From Massilia alkalitolerans DSM 17462 (lineage in GTDB: Bacteria > Pseudomonadota > Gammaproteobacteria > Burkholderiales > Burkholderiaceae_D), in the NCBI RefSeq assembly GCF_000427785.1, contig NZ_ATYR01000003.1, positions 107,196 through 171,195 of the forward strand: a stretch of DNA of 64,000 nt, in the 5' to 3' direction. The position numbers were made by a program, and so were the translations under genes. Below the pieces are notes generated by a model, which worked only from the letters and a program-made list of their open reading frames with translations, was not told the DNA's origin and ran no database searches. This document shows, in pieces, positions 1 through 7,937 of this stretch. The first letter of the stretch is position 1; every line of letters begins with the position of its first letter.

Positions 1-18
1 TGCACTCCCTTATAGAAC

Positions 19-2685
19 ATGAACTTAGCTGAGCAAATGCCGTTAGATCAACCACTTACCGACAGCGGCAAGAGTAAGGTTACTCCTATGATGCAGCAAT
101 ACCTGCGCATCAAGGCCGATTACCCCACCATGCTGGTCTTCTACCGCATGGGCGATTTCTACGAGTTGTTCCACGACGACGCGGAAAAGGCGGCGCGCCT
201 GCTCGGCATTACGCTGACCGCGCGCGGCACCTCGAATGGCCAGCCGATCAAGATGTGCGGCGTGCCCTTCCACTCGCTCGACGGCTACCTGGCCAAGCTG
301 GTCAAGATCGGCGAATCTTGCGCCATCTGCGAGCAGATCGGCGACCCGGCCCTGTCCAAGGGCCCGGTCGAGCGCAAGGTGGTGCGCGTGGTCACCCCGG
401 GCACCCTGACCGACAGCGACCTGCTGCCGGAAAAGGCCGACCGCCCGCTGCTGGCCATGTGCATGCTCCCCCAGCGCAAGAACGTCACGGTCGGCCTGGC
501 CTGGCTGTCGCTGGCCAGCGGCGTGCTGCGCCTGATGGAATTCTCGGGGGAGGGGCGCGCGGTCGAGTCGCGCCTGGCGCACGAGCTCGAGCGCATCGCG
601 CCGGCCGAGATCCTGCGCGCCGATTGCGCCGACCTGTTCGCATCCGAGCCGGTGGCGCACACCAACCGCGTGCCCGAGTGGCATTTCGACGTCCTCAAGG
701 GCCACCAGTCGCTGCTGGAGCAGCTGGGCGTGGCCACCCTTACCGGCTTCGGCGCGGACGGCATGGGCGCCGCCTTCGGCGCGGCCGGCGCGCTGCTGCG
801 CTATGCGCAGTCGACCCAGGGCCGCGGCCTTCAGCACGTCAAGAGCCTGGCCTGCGAGACCGAGAATGAGTACATCGGCCTGGATGCGGCGACGCGCCGC
901 AACCTGGAACTCACCGAAACCATCCGCGGCCAGGAAGCGCCGACCCTGTTCTCGCTGCTCGACGGCTGCCGCACCGCGATGGGTTCGCGCATGCTGCGCC
1001 ACTGGCTGCACCATGCACGCCGCAACCAGCGCGTCGCGCGCTCGCGCCACGAGGCGATCGCCGCGCTGGCCCAGTTCGATGCGACCCGCGGCTTGTCCAG
1101 CACCCTGGCCAACGTGCCCGACATCGAACGCATCACCACCCGCATCGCCCTGCTGTCGGCGCGCCCGCGCGACCTGTCCTGCCTGCGCGACGGCCTTAAA
1201 ACATTGCCGGCCTTGCGTGAACAGGTGGCGCGCTGCTTCGTCCCGGGCGACACCACGCTGCTGCGCGAGGTGCACGATCTGCTCTCCCCACCCCAAGCCT
1301 GCCTCGACCTCTTGACGCGTGCGATCATGGAAGAACCGAGCGTGATGGTGCGCGACGGCGGCGTGTTCGCACGCGGCTTTGACGCCGAGCTCGACGAGCT
1401 GCGCGCGCTGTCCGAGAACGCCGGCCAGTTCCTGGTCGACCTCGAAGCGCGCGAGCGCGCCCGCACCGGCATCGCCAACCTGCGCGTCGAGTACAACCGG
1501 GTGCACGGCTTCTACATCGAAGTCACCAACGGCCAGGCCGACAAGGTGCCGGAAGACTACCGCCGCCGCCAGACCCTGAAGAACTGCGAGCGCTACATCA
1601 CGCCGGAACTCAAAGCCTTCGAGGACAAGGCGCTGTCGGCCCAGGACCGCGCCCTCGCCCGCGAGAAGATGCTGTACGACGCCCTGCTGGGCGACCTGGC
1701 GCCCTTCATCGGCTGCCTGCAGTCGATCGCCGGCGGCCTGGCCCAGCTCGACACCCTGGTGGCGCTGACCAGCCATGCGGTGCGCAACAACTGGTGCGCG
1801 CCCCAGCTCGTGGACGAGCCCTGCCTCAGCATCGTCGAAGGCCGCCACCCGGTGGTGGAAAACCAGATCGAGCGCTTCATCGCCAACGATTGCCGCCTGG
1901 CGAACGAGCGCCGCATGCTCCTGATCACCGGCCCGAACATGGGCGGTAAATCGACCTTCATGCGCCAGGTGGCATTGATCACGCTGCTGGCCTACGTGGG
2001 CAGCTACGTGCCTGCCACCAGTGCCACCATCGGCCCGATCGACCGCATCTTCACCCGCATCGGCGCCAGCGACGACCTGGCCAACGGGCGCTCGACCTTC
2101 ATGGTCGAGATGACCGAATCGGCGGCCATCCTCAACGGCGCCACCGAGCAGTCGCTGGTGCTGATGGACGAAGTGGGCCGCGGCACCTCGACCTTCGACG
2201 GCCTGGCGCTGGCCTGGGCGATCGCGCGCCACCTGATCGAGACCAGCCGCAGCTTCACGCTGTTCGCGACCCACTACTTCGAGCTCACCCAGCTGCCGGA
2301 AACCCACCCGAGCGCGGTGAACGTGCACCTGTCGGCGGTGGAGCACAAGGACAGCATCGTGTTCCTGCACGCGGTGCAGGACGGTCCCGCTTCGCAGAGC
2401 TACGGCTTGCAGGTGGCGCAGCTGGCGGGCGTGCCCCCTGGCGTGATCCGCGCCGCGCGCAAGCACCTGGCGCGCCTCGAATCGCAGGCGCTGGACACGA
2501 CGCCCCAGCTCGACCTGTTCGCCGCGCGCAGCGAAGAGGTGGAAGAAGTATCGGAGAACGCCGCCCCGCCCGCGAGCGGCGCGAACGACGAGCTGCAGCA
2601 GGCCCTTGCAGCCATCGACCCCGACGCACTGAGCCCGCGTGAAGCGCTGGAACGGCTCTACGAGCTGAAACGGCTAGTTGCCTGA
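19..2685 (+). CDS. mutS: DNA mismatch repair protein MutS
   Basis: MutS binds base mismatches and small loops in newly replicated DNA and recruits MutL for strand-directed repair in the cytoplasm. The protein is 888 residues, close to the size of proteobacterial MutS. The mismatch-contacting Phe-Tyr-Glu triad is seen near residues 47-49 (GDFYEL), followed by connector, lever and clamp regions. The C-terminal ABC ATPase has its Walker A (GPNMGGKST) from residue 638 and a Walker B with the typical [14 protein letters not shown] pattern. No clear Shine-Dalgarno sequence is visible in the 18 bases available upstream, so the exact start is less certain; Met24, just before the conserved MMQQY segment, is an alternative. 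The stop codon overlaps the next start by one base, suggesting cotranscription. Confidence 0.97.
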   Translation: MNLAEQMPLDQPLTDSGKSKVTPMMQQYLRIKADYPTMLVFYRMGDFYELFHDDAEKAARLLGITLTARGTSNGQPIKMCGVPFHSLDGYLAKLVKIGESCAICEQIGDPALSKGPVERKVVRVVTPGTLTDSDLLPEKADRPLLAMCMLPQRKNVTVGLAWLSLASGVLRLMEFSGEGRAVESRLAHELERIAPAEILRADCADLFASEPVAHTNRVPEWHFDVLKGHQSLLEQLGVATLTGFGADGMGAAFGAAGALLRYAQSTQGRGLQHVKSLACETENEYIGLDAATRRNLELTETIRGQEAPTLFSLLDGCRTAMGSRMLRHWLHHARRNQRVARSRHEAIAALAQFDATRGLSSTLANVPDIERITTRIALLSARPRDLSCLRDGLKTLPALREQVARCFVPGDTTLLREVHDLLSPPQACLDLLTRAIMEEPSVMVRDGGVFARGFDAELDELRALSENAGQFLVDLEARERARTGIANLRVEYNRVHGFYIEVTNGQADKVPEDYRRRQTLKNCERYITPELKAFEDKALSAQDRALAREKMLYDALLGDLAPFIGCLQSIAGGLAQLDTLVALTSHAVRNNWCAPQLVDEPCLSIVEGRHPVVENQIERFIANDCRLANERRMLLITGPNMGGKSTFMRQVALITLLAYVGSYVPATSATIGPIDRIFTRIGASDDLANGRSTFMVEMTESAAILNGATEQSLVLMDEVGRGTSTFDGLALAWAIARHLIETSRSFTLFATHYFELTQLPETHPSAVNVHLSAVEHKDSIVFLHAVQDGPASQSYGLQVAQLAGVPPGVIRAARKHLARLESQALDTTPQLDLFAARSEEVEEVSENAAPPASGANDELQQALAAIDPDALSPREALERLYELKRLVA

Positions 2686-3650
2686 TGCCGGCGCGCCGTC
2701 CCTTCCTCCTGGCGAGCCTGCTCGCGGCGGCCCTGGCGGCGACGCCAGCCTTCGCCCGCGACAAGAAAAAAGAGAAAGAGACGGATGAACATGCGCACCG
2801 CTTCGCCGTCGTGGGCCACCGCGCGGCCGAGGGTGGCGAGGACGCGCTGAAGGAGGTGCTGCTCGAGGCCAGGGACAAGGAGCTTGCCTTCCTGGTCGTC
2901 ACCGGCATCAAGGGGGCCGGGGAAGCCTGCGGCGACCGCCTCTACCAGAAGCGGCGCGACCTGTTCGACAAGGCCAGGCGTCCGGTGATCCTGTCCTTGA
3001 GCGGCAACGACTGGACCGGCTGCCGCAATTCGGCGGGCCGCACCAATGCCATCGAACGCCTGAACCGGCTGCGCGAGCTGTTCTACAGCGAGCCGGAGTC
3101 GCTCGGCAAGGACAAGCTTCCCGTGACGCGCCTGTCGAGCAGTCCGCGCTTTCGCAGCTATGCCGAGAACGCCCACTGGCAGGTCGGCAAAGTGCTGTAC
3201 GCCACCATCAACCTGCCTGCGGCCAACAACCACTACCTGGCGGCGGCGGGACGCAACAGCGAGTACGAGGACCGGACCGTGGCCAACCGCTTCTGGCTCA
3301 ACCGCCTGTTCGCGATCGCCAAGCAGGACAAGGTCGATGCAATGGTGCTGTTCGCGGAAGGGAATATGCAGCCCCTGCTGCAGCCGGCCAACGGATTGCG
3401 CGCCCTGCTGCAGCGTACGCCGGCGGGCCAGGATGGTTTTGCCGAGACGCGCCGCCAGCTGCAGCAGCGGGCAGCCGGATTCAAGGGGCGGGTGCTGGTG
3501 ATCGATAGTGCGGGATTGCCCACGGATGCGCGGCCGGCGATCGCGTGGCGCGGCAACCTGGGGCACTTGTCCGTCGGGGCCCACGCGGTGGAGTTGCGGG
3601 TGACGGGCAAGGGGGAGAATGTGTTTTCGCTGGGTGAGGTGCTGCGTTAG
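2685..3650 (+). CDS. Secreted protein of unknown function, metallophosphoesterase-like pattern
   Basis: This 321-residue protein begins with a signal peptide (hydrophobic run to about residue 24, AlaPheAla cleavage-type end) and then a charged Lys/Glu stretch. The mature part alternates beta-strand-like and helical segments and contains SGNDWTGC near residue 105, reminiscent of the GND/GNH motif of calcineurin-like phosphoesterases. However, the full metal-ligand set (DxH, GDxxD, GNHE, two later His motifs) is not visible, so enzymatic activity is doubtful. It begins inside the mutS stop codon and is probably translationally coupled to it. It is likely periplasmic. I do not recognise a precise family. 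Confidence 0.8.
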   Translation: MPARRPFLLASLLAAALAATPAFARDKKKEKETDEHAHRFAVVGHRAAEGGEDALKEVLLEARDKELAFLVVTGIKGAGEACGDRLYQKRRDLFDKARRPVILSLSGNDWTGCRNSAGRTNAIERLNRLRELFYSEPESLGKDKLPVTRLSSSPRFRSYAENAHWQVGKVLYATINLPAANNHYLAAAGRNSEYEDRTVANRFWLNRLFAIAKQDKVDAMVLFAEGNMQPLLQPANGLRALLQRTPAGQDGFAETRRQLQQRAAGFKGRVLVIDSAGLPTDARPAIAWRGNLGHLSVGAHAVELRVTGKGENVFSLGEVLR

Positions 3651-3670
3651 CGGCTGCGCAGGCAGAAATT

Positions 3671-3694
3671 GGATCCCGGCCTCCGCCGGGATGA
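3671..3694. repeat. REP-like extragenic palindrome 1
   Basis: ATCCCGGC and GCCGGGAT form an 8-bp stem around a four-base loop (CTCC), followed by GACG. This resembles the short extragenic palindromes dispersed in many GC-rich proteobacterial genomes. It lies just after the secreted protein gene and may also act as a weak terminator or 3'-end stabiliser. Confidence 0.6.
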
Positions 3695-3756
3695 CGTGCT
3701 AATGCTAACGATGGCGCAAACGCTAGCGTGCAACCTAACCGTTAGCCTCAAGACCG

Positions 3757-3782
3757 TCGTTCCCGCGCAGGCGGGAACCCAA
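3757..3782. repeat. REP-like extragenic palindrome 2
   Basis: GTTCCCGC and GCGGGAAC form an 8-bp stem around GCAG, preceded by ACCGTC. It is related in style, though not identical in sequence, to the palindrome about 85 bases upstream. The two sit between convergent genes, a usual place for REP elements. Confidence 0.6.
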
Positions 3783-3835
3783 GTTCGTCGCAGTCCCGCA
3801 GCGCATCCGAGCACCGCAGGTGCGAACCAACTGAA

Positions 3836-4369
3836 TTACAGCGGCTTGCTGCGGAAGTGGTCGCCCTCTTCGCTGTCTTCCATCTCTTCGTGATGGTGAC
3901 CATGCGCACCGTGCACGTGGCCGTGGGCGATTTCTTCCGGCGAGGCTTCACGCACGTCGATCACCGACAGGTCGAAGCGCAGCGCCATGCCGGCCAGCGG
4001 GTGGTTGCCGTCCAGGACCACCTTGTCGTCCGCGATGTCGGTCACGGTGAAGATGGTCGGCTCGTCGTCCACGCCTTCTGCCATGCCTTCGAACTGCATG
4101 CCGACTTCGAGCGGCTCCGGCAGGCGCTTGCGGTCTTCGACCTTCACCAGCTCCGGATCGTAGTCGCCGAAGGCGTCTTCCGGCTCGACCTGGATCGTCG
4201 AAGAATAGCCGGTTTCCTTGCCGTCGAGCTCTTCTTCGATTTTCGGCAGGGTGTTCTCATAGCCGCCGTGCAGGTACACCATCGGCTGGGAACCCTCCTC
4301 GATCAGGTTGTTCTGGGCGTCCGACAGCTTGTAGTTGACCGACACGACCGTATTCTTGGCAATCTTCAT
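3836..4369 (-). CDS. slyD: FKBP-type peptidyl-prolyl isomerase, SlyD-like
   Basis: SlyD-type FKBPs are cytoplasmic prolyl isomerases and chaperones that also bind nickel and other metals. The 177-residue protein starts with the standard MKIAKNTVVSVNYKL strand and has the flap domain between its two FKBP halves (about residues 70-130). It ends in a His/Glu/Asp-rich tail (GHVHGAHGHHHEEMED) expected to bind metal ions. Unlike E. coli SlyD the tail has His but no Cys clusters. It is divergent from roxA with a 90-base shared promoter region. The upstream bases AAAGGATCT give a plausible ribosome-binding site. Confidence 0.93.
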   Translation of the reverse strand: MKIAKNTVVSVNYKLSDAQNNLIEEGSQPMVYLHGGYENTLPKIEEELDGKETGYSSTIQVEPEDAFGDYDPELVKVEDRKRLPEPLEVGMQFEGMAEGVDDEPTIFTVTDIADDKVVLDGNHPLAGMALRFDLSVIDVREASPEEIAHGHVHGAHGHHHEEMEDSEEGDHFRSKPL

Positions 4370-4396
4370 CGCAGATCCTTTCGTTGTAAGCCCCGG

Positions 4397-4402
4397 ATTA
4401 TA
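4397..4402 (-). promoter_or_regulatory. Probable -10 box of slyD
   Basis: A perfect TATAAT on the minus strand lies about 30 bases before the slyD start codon. A convincing -35 hexamer at standard spacing is not obvious. Confidence 0.45.
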
Positions 4403-4448
4403 CCCTTAGCGAACCATGGCACTTGCCAGTTTGGCTCATTTGGCTGGT

Positions 4449-4454
4449 TATAAT
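4449..4454 (+). promoter_or_regulatory. -10-like TATAAT immediately before roxA
   Basis: A perfect TATAAT ends only five bases before the roxA ATG. No Shine-Dalgarno sequence is visible between them. If used, transcription would begin at or next to the start codon, giving a leaderless mRNA. The -35 region is weak (TTGCCA at 4423-4428 is 20 bases away), so the promoter is tentative. Confidence 0.4.
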
Positions 4455-4459
4455 GGCGC

Positions 4460-5581
4460 ATGAAAAAATTACAGCTTCTCGGGAATATTACTCCCGCCCA
4501 GTTCCTGCGCGATTACTGGCACAAGAAACCGCTCCTGATCCGCCAGGCCATCCCCGGCTTCAAGCCGCTCCTGAAATTCGAGAAACTTGCCGAGCTCGCT
4601 CGCCGGAATGACGTCGAGTCGCGCCTCGTCACCCTGCGCGGCGGCCAGTGGGACATGCAGCACGGTCCGCTGGAAGAACTGCCGTCCCGCAGCGAACGCG
4701 AGTGGACCATGCTGGTCCAGGGCGTCAACCTGGTCGACGAACGCGCCGACGAACTGCTGCGCCAGTTCCGCTTCGTGCCGGATGCCCGCCTCGACGACCT
4801 GATGGTGAGCTACGCCAGCGACGGCGGCGGCGTCGGTCCGCACTTCGACTCCTACGACGTGTTCCTGCTGCAGGCGCAGGGCAAGCGCCGCTGGCGCATC
4901 AGCGCCCAGCAGAACCTCGACCTGGTCGAAGGCCTGCCGCTCAAGATCCTCGCCAACTTCGAGGCCGAGGAGGAGTTCGTGCTGGAGCCGGGCGACATGC
5001 TCTACCTGCCGCCGCACTATGCGCACGACGGCGTGGCCGAGGGCGAATGCATGACCTATTCGATCGGATTCCGCTCGCCCTCCTTCCAGGAAATGGGCGA
5101 AGCCTTCCTGCAGTTCATGGCCGACTCGATCGACCTGCCGGGCCGCTACGCCGACCCGGACCTGCAGCTGGCCAAGAACCCGGCCGAGATCCCGCGCGAG
5201 ATGCTCGCGACCATCGTCGAGGAACTCAACAAGGTGCGCTGGGACGAGGAAGACGTCTCGGTATTCCTGGGCGAATACCTGTCCGAGCCGAAACACAACG
5301 TGTACTTCACCGGTCCGGCCAAGCCGCTGACGGTCGGCCGCTTCATGGAAACCGCGGCGAAGAAGGGCTTGAAACTGTCGAGCAAGACCCTGATGCTGTA
5401 TCGCGGCAAGAGCGTCTTCATCAATGGCGAGTCCTTCGCCGTCAGCCGCGCCGACAAGGCGGTGCTGGACGTGCTGGCGAACGAGCGCCGCATCGGCGGC
5501 GAACTACTGGGCAGTGCCACCGACGACGTGCTCGAAGCCTTGTACACCTGGTACCAGGACGGCTGGGTGGAACTGGGCTGA
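4460..5581 (+). CDS. roxA: Ribosomal protein L16 arginine hydroxylase (JmjC/cupin oxygenase)
   Basis: RoxA (YcfD) is an Fe(II)/2-oxoglutarate oxygenase that hydroxylates an arginine of ribosomal protein L16. The 373-residue length matches the family. The JmjC cupin shows the HxD iron motif at His128/Asp130 (GPHFDSYDVF), and the third ligand lies in the PPHYAHDG segment (His189 by analogy with E. coli). A winged-helix-like C-terminal region follows, as in the ROX family. The start is fixed by the MKKLQLLGN segment leading into QFLRDYWHKKPLLIRQA. There is no ribosome-binding site. The DUF7931-like gene follows after 12 bases, suggesting an operon. Confidence 0.92.
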   Translation: MKKLQLLGNITPAQFLRDYWHKKPLLIRQAIPGFKPLLKFEKLAELARRNDVESRLVTLRGGQWDMQHGPLEELPSRSEREWTMLVQGVNLVDERADELLRQFRFVPDARLDDLMVSYASDGGGVGPHFDSYDVFLLQAQGKRRWRISAQQNLDLVEGLPLKILANFEAEEEFVLEPGDMLYLPPHYAHDGVAEGECMTYSIGFRSPSFQEMGEAFLQFMADSIDLPGRYADPDLQLAKNPAEIPREMLATIVEELNKVRWDEEDVSVFLGEYLSEPKHNVYFTGPAKPLTVGRFMETAAKKGLKLSSKTLMLYRGKSVFINGESFAVSRADKAVLDVLANERRIGGELLGSATDDVLEALYTWYQDGWVELG

Positions 5582-5593
5582 GCGGGAGGCGCC

Positions 5594-6082
5594 ATGCAGG
5601 AAGCGGCAAGGGAAGCAGTGGTTCGTTTCGACACCCGGGCGGAATTCGAGACACAATTCCGCGCCTGCCTGGCTGCCGCGCGCACCCGCCTCGACCTGTT
5701 CGACCCCGACTTCGCCGTGTTCCCGCTGGGAAGCAGCGAAGTCGATGCAAGTTTGCGGGAATTTTTCAAACGCGGCGGCGTGCTGCGCCTGGCGATGCAC
5801 TCACCAAGCCACATCGAACGCCACTACCCGCGCTTTCTGCGCCTGCTACGCGACTACGGCCACCTGCTCAGTTGCCGCAACACGCCGAAAGGCCTGCGCA
5901 ATCTCACCGATTCCTTCTGCATCGCCGACGACCTGCACCTCGTGCGCCGCTTCCACAGTGCGCACATGCGGGGCGAAGCCAGCTTCGCGCTCGCGGAAGC
6001 GGTGGAGCTGCCGCGGCATCGCTTCGATGGGATCTGGATCGAATCTTTTTCTATCTTGCAGTCAACCACAACAGGCTTATGA
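5594..6082 (+). CDS. DUF7931-like protein of unknown function
   Basis: This 162-residue soluble protein has the pattern of short betaproteobacterial proteins found next to RoxA: a start rich in charged residues, then TRLDLFDPDFAVFPLGS and FFKRGGVLRLAMHSPSHI. The latter stretches resemble one half of the phospholipase D fold used by the DUF7931 family, but the HKD motif itself is missing. It probably shares the roxA transcript. It has no signal peptide or membrane segment. The function is unknown. The last codons fall inside a perfect 11-bp hairpin. Confidence 0.75.
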   Translation: MQEAAREAVVRFDTRAEFETQFRACLAAARTRLDLFDPDFAVFPLGSSEVDASLREFFKRGGVLRLAMHSPSHIERHYPRFLRLLRDYGHLLSCRNTPKGLRNLTDSFCIADDLHLVRRFHSAHMRGEASFALAEAVELPRHRFDGIWIESFSILQSTTTGL

Positions 6083-6098
6083 ACGTTATAAGCCTGTT
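6070..6098 (+). terminator. Stop-codon hairpin, possible terminator
   Basis: AACAGGCTTAT and ATAAGCCTGTT form a perfect 11-bp stem with a seven-base loop (GAACGTT). The TGA of the upstream gene falls at the stem-loop junction. There is no U-tract after the stem, so intrinsic termination would be weak; a role in 3'-end stability is equally possible. Confidence 0.5.
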
Positions 6099-6188
6099 GC
6101 TACCAGCTGACGGCCTGGCCGTTTCATCTTGTAACAATATGAAGCTTGTTAAACCGCAAAATACTTTCGCCACGGAATGAGTTCGCTA

Positions 6189-6215
6189 TTGCGATTCAGT
6201 AAATTTGGCTATAAT
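6189..6215 (+). promoter_or_regulatory. Candidate sigma-70 promoter of the Ala-rich lipoprotein
   Basis: TTGCGA at 6189-6194 and a perfect TATAAT at 6210-6215 are separated by 15 bases, slightly short for sigma-70. Transcription would begin near 6222, leaving a leader of about 130 bases before the lipoprotein start at 6351. Confidence 0.45.
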
Positions 6216-6287
6216 ATCAGGTCAGGAAGGTTCCGTTGCCTATCTGGCAGTATTGCTTTTAACGAAAGCACGAAAATTCCTCTGAGC

Positions 6288-6307
6288 AATAATTACCGGT
6301 AATTATT
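6288..6307. promoter_or_regulatory. 20-bp perfect palindrome in lipoprotein leader
   Basis: AATAATTACC is followed directly by GGTAATTATT, a perfect uninterrupted 20-bp palindrome 43 bases before the lipoprotein start codon. In DNA it could be a dimer-binding operator; in RNA it could fold or promote pairing between two transcripts. It is strikingly AT-rich for this chromosome. Confidence 0.6.
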
Positions 6308-6350
6308 ATTCAAACAAGCAGTACTTACTTTTGAAATATTAAGGAAAATC

Positions 6351-6626
6351 ATGAAAAAATCCCTGCTGATCGTTTCCCTGATGGCTGTTGCTCTGGCTGC
6401 TTGCAGCAAGAAAGAAGAAGCTGCTCCGGTCGCTCCGGCTGCTGTTGAAGCACCTGCTGCTACCACCGACGCTGCTGCTACCCCGGCCGCTACCGACGCA
6501 ACCACCGCTGCTCCGGCCGCTGACGCTGCTGCTGCCGCTTCGGAAGCTGCTTCGACCGCCGCTGACGCAGCTGCTGCTGCTTCGACCGCTGCTTCGCAAG
6601 CTGCTGACGCTGCTGCAACCAAGTAA
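6351..6626 (+). CDS. Small alanine-rich lipoprotein
   Basis: This 91-residue protein has a type II signal peptide with the lipobox LAAC (Cys18), then KKEEA and a low-complexity Ala/Thr/Pro segment. It ends in a heptad-like Ala-Ala-Asp/Ser-Ala series from about residue 60 to 90. Ala-rich helices of this kind resemble Lpp-type or spacer lipoproteins anchored in the outer membrane, though no family can be assigned. The codon pattern uses many GCT alanine codons, unlike the GCC/GCG preference around it, as is common in highly expressed genes. It has its own promoter, a long leader and a strong terminator, so it is monocistronic. AAGGAAA upstream is a good ribosome-binding site. Confidence 0.85.
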   Translation: MKKSLLIVSLMAVALAACSKKEEAAPVAPAAVEAPAATTDAAATPAATDATTAAPAADAAAAASEAASTAADAAAAASTAASQAADAAATK

Positions 6627-6646
6627 TCAGCGCGATCTGATTCAAG

Positions 6647-6672
6647 ACCGGCCTGCGGGCCGGTTTTTTTTC
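6647..6672 (+). terminator. Intrinsic terminator of the Ala-rich lipoprotein
   Basis: ACCGGCC and GGCCGGT form a 7-bp GC-rich stem with a four-base loop, followed by eight T residues. Confidence 0.9.
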
Positions 6673-6717
6673 GCCCCTACTGTTTGTGTTTGCGTTTTCC
6701 GCAAACGGTCCGGGCAT

Positions 6718-6744
6718 AAAAAAACCGGCCGCTCGGGCCGGTTT
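6718..6744 (-). terminator. Intrinsic terminator of the bamC side
   Basis: On the minus strand ACCGGCC, a GAGC-containing loop and GGCCGGT are followed by a run of seven T residues. It ends transcription of the minus-strand block just after bamC. The stem sequence is the same as in the facing lipoprotein terminator. Confidence 0.88.
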
Positions 6745-6767
6745 CGACGATATCGTCAAGCTTCTGA

Positions 6768-7895
6768 TTATTTCAGCTCATCCGCCAGCAGCTTCAGGAT
6801 CTTGGCGCCGGTCTCGCCGGTTTCAAGCTTGCCGTCATTGGTCTGCACGCTCACCTGGCTGGTCGAGGCGCCCTGCTCCGCCTTGACGATCACGCGGTAA
6901 CGCTGGGCTTCCTTGGCCTTGTCGTCCGCGCCGAAGGTGAACAGCTTCTTGAAGAAGCCATCCTTGCTGGCCGCATCCGGATCGACGTAGCGCACGAAGT
7001 ACACGCCCTGCACGCGGTCGCGATCTTCCACGGTGAAGCCGACGCGGTCGAGCGCCAGACCGACGCGGCGCCATGCGCGGTCGAAGCCTTCATTGAGTTC
7101 CACGGCATTGCCGACCAGCGTGGCCTGCTGCGGCGCCACCGGCGCGTTCGCGACCATGGTCTCGGCCGGCTTGGTTTCCTTGACGCCGGTCAGTTGGGCC
7201 ACCAGGCGACCCAGGAACTGGGCTTCCAGGCCCGGATCGTTCGGACGCACGGTCCAGATCGTGGTTTCCTTCTGGGCGCCCTGCAGCACTTCTTCGGCGC
7301 CGCGGTGGCTGATCCAGATCTCGGTCGAGCCGTCCGGCAGGCGCTCCAGGCGGGTGCGGAACTTGTCGCGCTCGCCGGTCGAGTAGGCGCTGTCGAATAC
7401 CTTGCCGATCGAGCGGCGGATGAAGTCCTGCGGGATCTTCGAACGGTTCTCGACCCAGTTGGTTTCCATGGTGCCGGTCGTGGCCGACTCGGTCTCGATG
7501 GCGAAGCCCTGGTTTTCCCAGAACTGGCGCAACTGCGGCCACAGTTGTTCCGGGGTCTGCTTGACCACCAGCCAGCGCTGGTCGCCGTTGCGCTGCACGC
7601 TCACGGCGTCGGTCGAGACCGGGCCGATCGGCTGCAGCGAACCGCCCACCGGCGCCATCGCACCCTGCGCGCCCATCTGCTGCTGGAAACCGGATGCAGT
7701 CGCCACGCCCTTGCCGTCCGGGACGGCATAGCGGTTGTCGCGCTGCAGCGCGGTCAGGTCCGGTGGAACTTCCAGGTTGGCGGCCTTCTTGGCGCCACGG
7801 TAGTCGACCTTGTCCGATTCGAAGATGGTGGTGCAGCCGGCGAGGCTCAGCGCGATCGCGGTCAGCGCGACGGTCTTAGTAGTGCGATTTGTCAT
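6768..7895 (-). CDS. bamC: Outer membrane assembly lipoprotein BamC (NlpB)
   Basis: BamC is a lipoprotein accessory subunit of the BAM complex, which folds beta-barrel proteins into the outer membrane. The 375-residue protein has a type II signal peptide ending SLAGC (Cys21). A short unstructured segment (TTIFESDKVDYRGAKK) is followed by the LEVPPDLT segment typical of BamC. Two helix-grip domains follow (about residues 100-215 and 240-375). It lies directly downstream of dapA, the same arrangement as in E. coli and most beta/gammaproteobacteria, with a 42-base gap. A strong intrinsic terminator follows it. Confidence 0.95.
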   Translation of the reverse strand: MTNRTTKTVALTAIALSLAGCTTIFESDKVDYRGAKKAANLEVPPDLTALQRDNRYAVPDGKGVATASGFQQQMGAQGAMAPVGGSLQPIGPVSTDAVSVQRNGDQRWLVVKQTPEQLWPQLRQFWENQGFAIETESATTGTMETNWVENRSKIPQDFIRRSIGKVFDSAYSTGERDKFRTRLERLPDGSTEIWISHRGAEEVLQGAQKETTIWTVRPNDPGLEAQFLGRLVAQLTGVKETKPAETMVANAPVAPQQATLVGNAVELNEGFDRAWRRVGLALDRVGFTVEDRDRVQGVYFVRYVDPDAASKDGFFKKLFTFGADDKAKEAQRYRVIVKAEQGASTSQVSVQTNDGKLETGETGAKILKLLADELK

Positions 7896-7937
7896 GTCGT
7901 TCGATATCAGGTACTAGGAACCGGAACCCTTGCGGGT

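Noticed and set aside
43..2466. Very long open frame antisense to mutS, about 800 codons.
   Set aside because: It is rich in Arg, Ala, His and Gln with no domain pattern, and mirrors the mutS coding strand. High-GC genes often generate such shadow frames.
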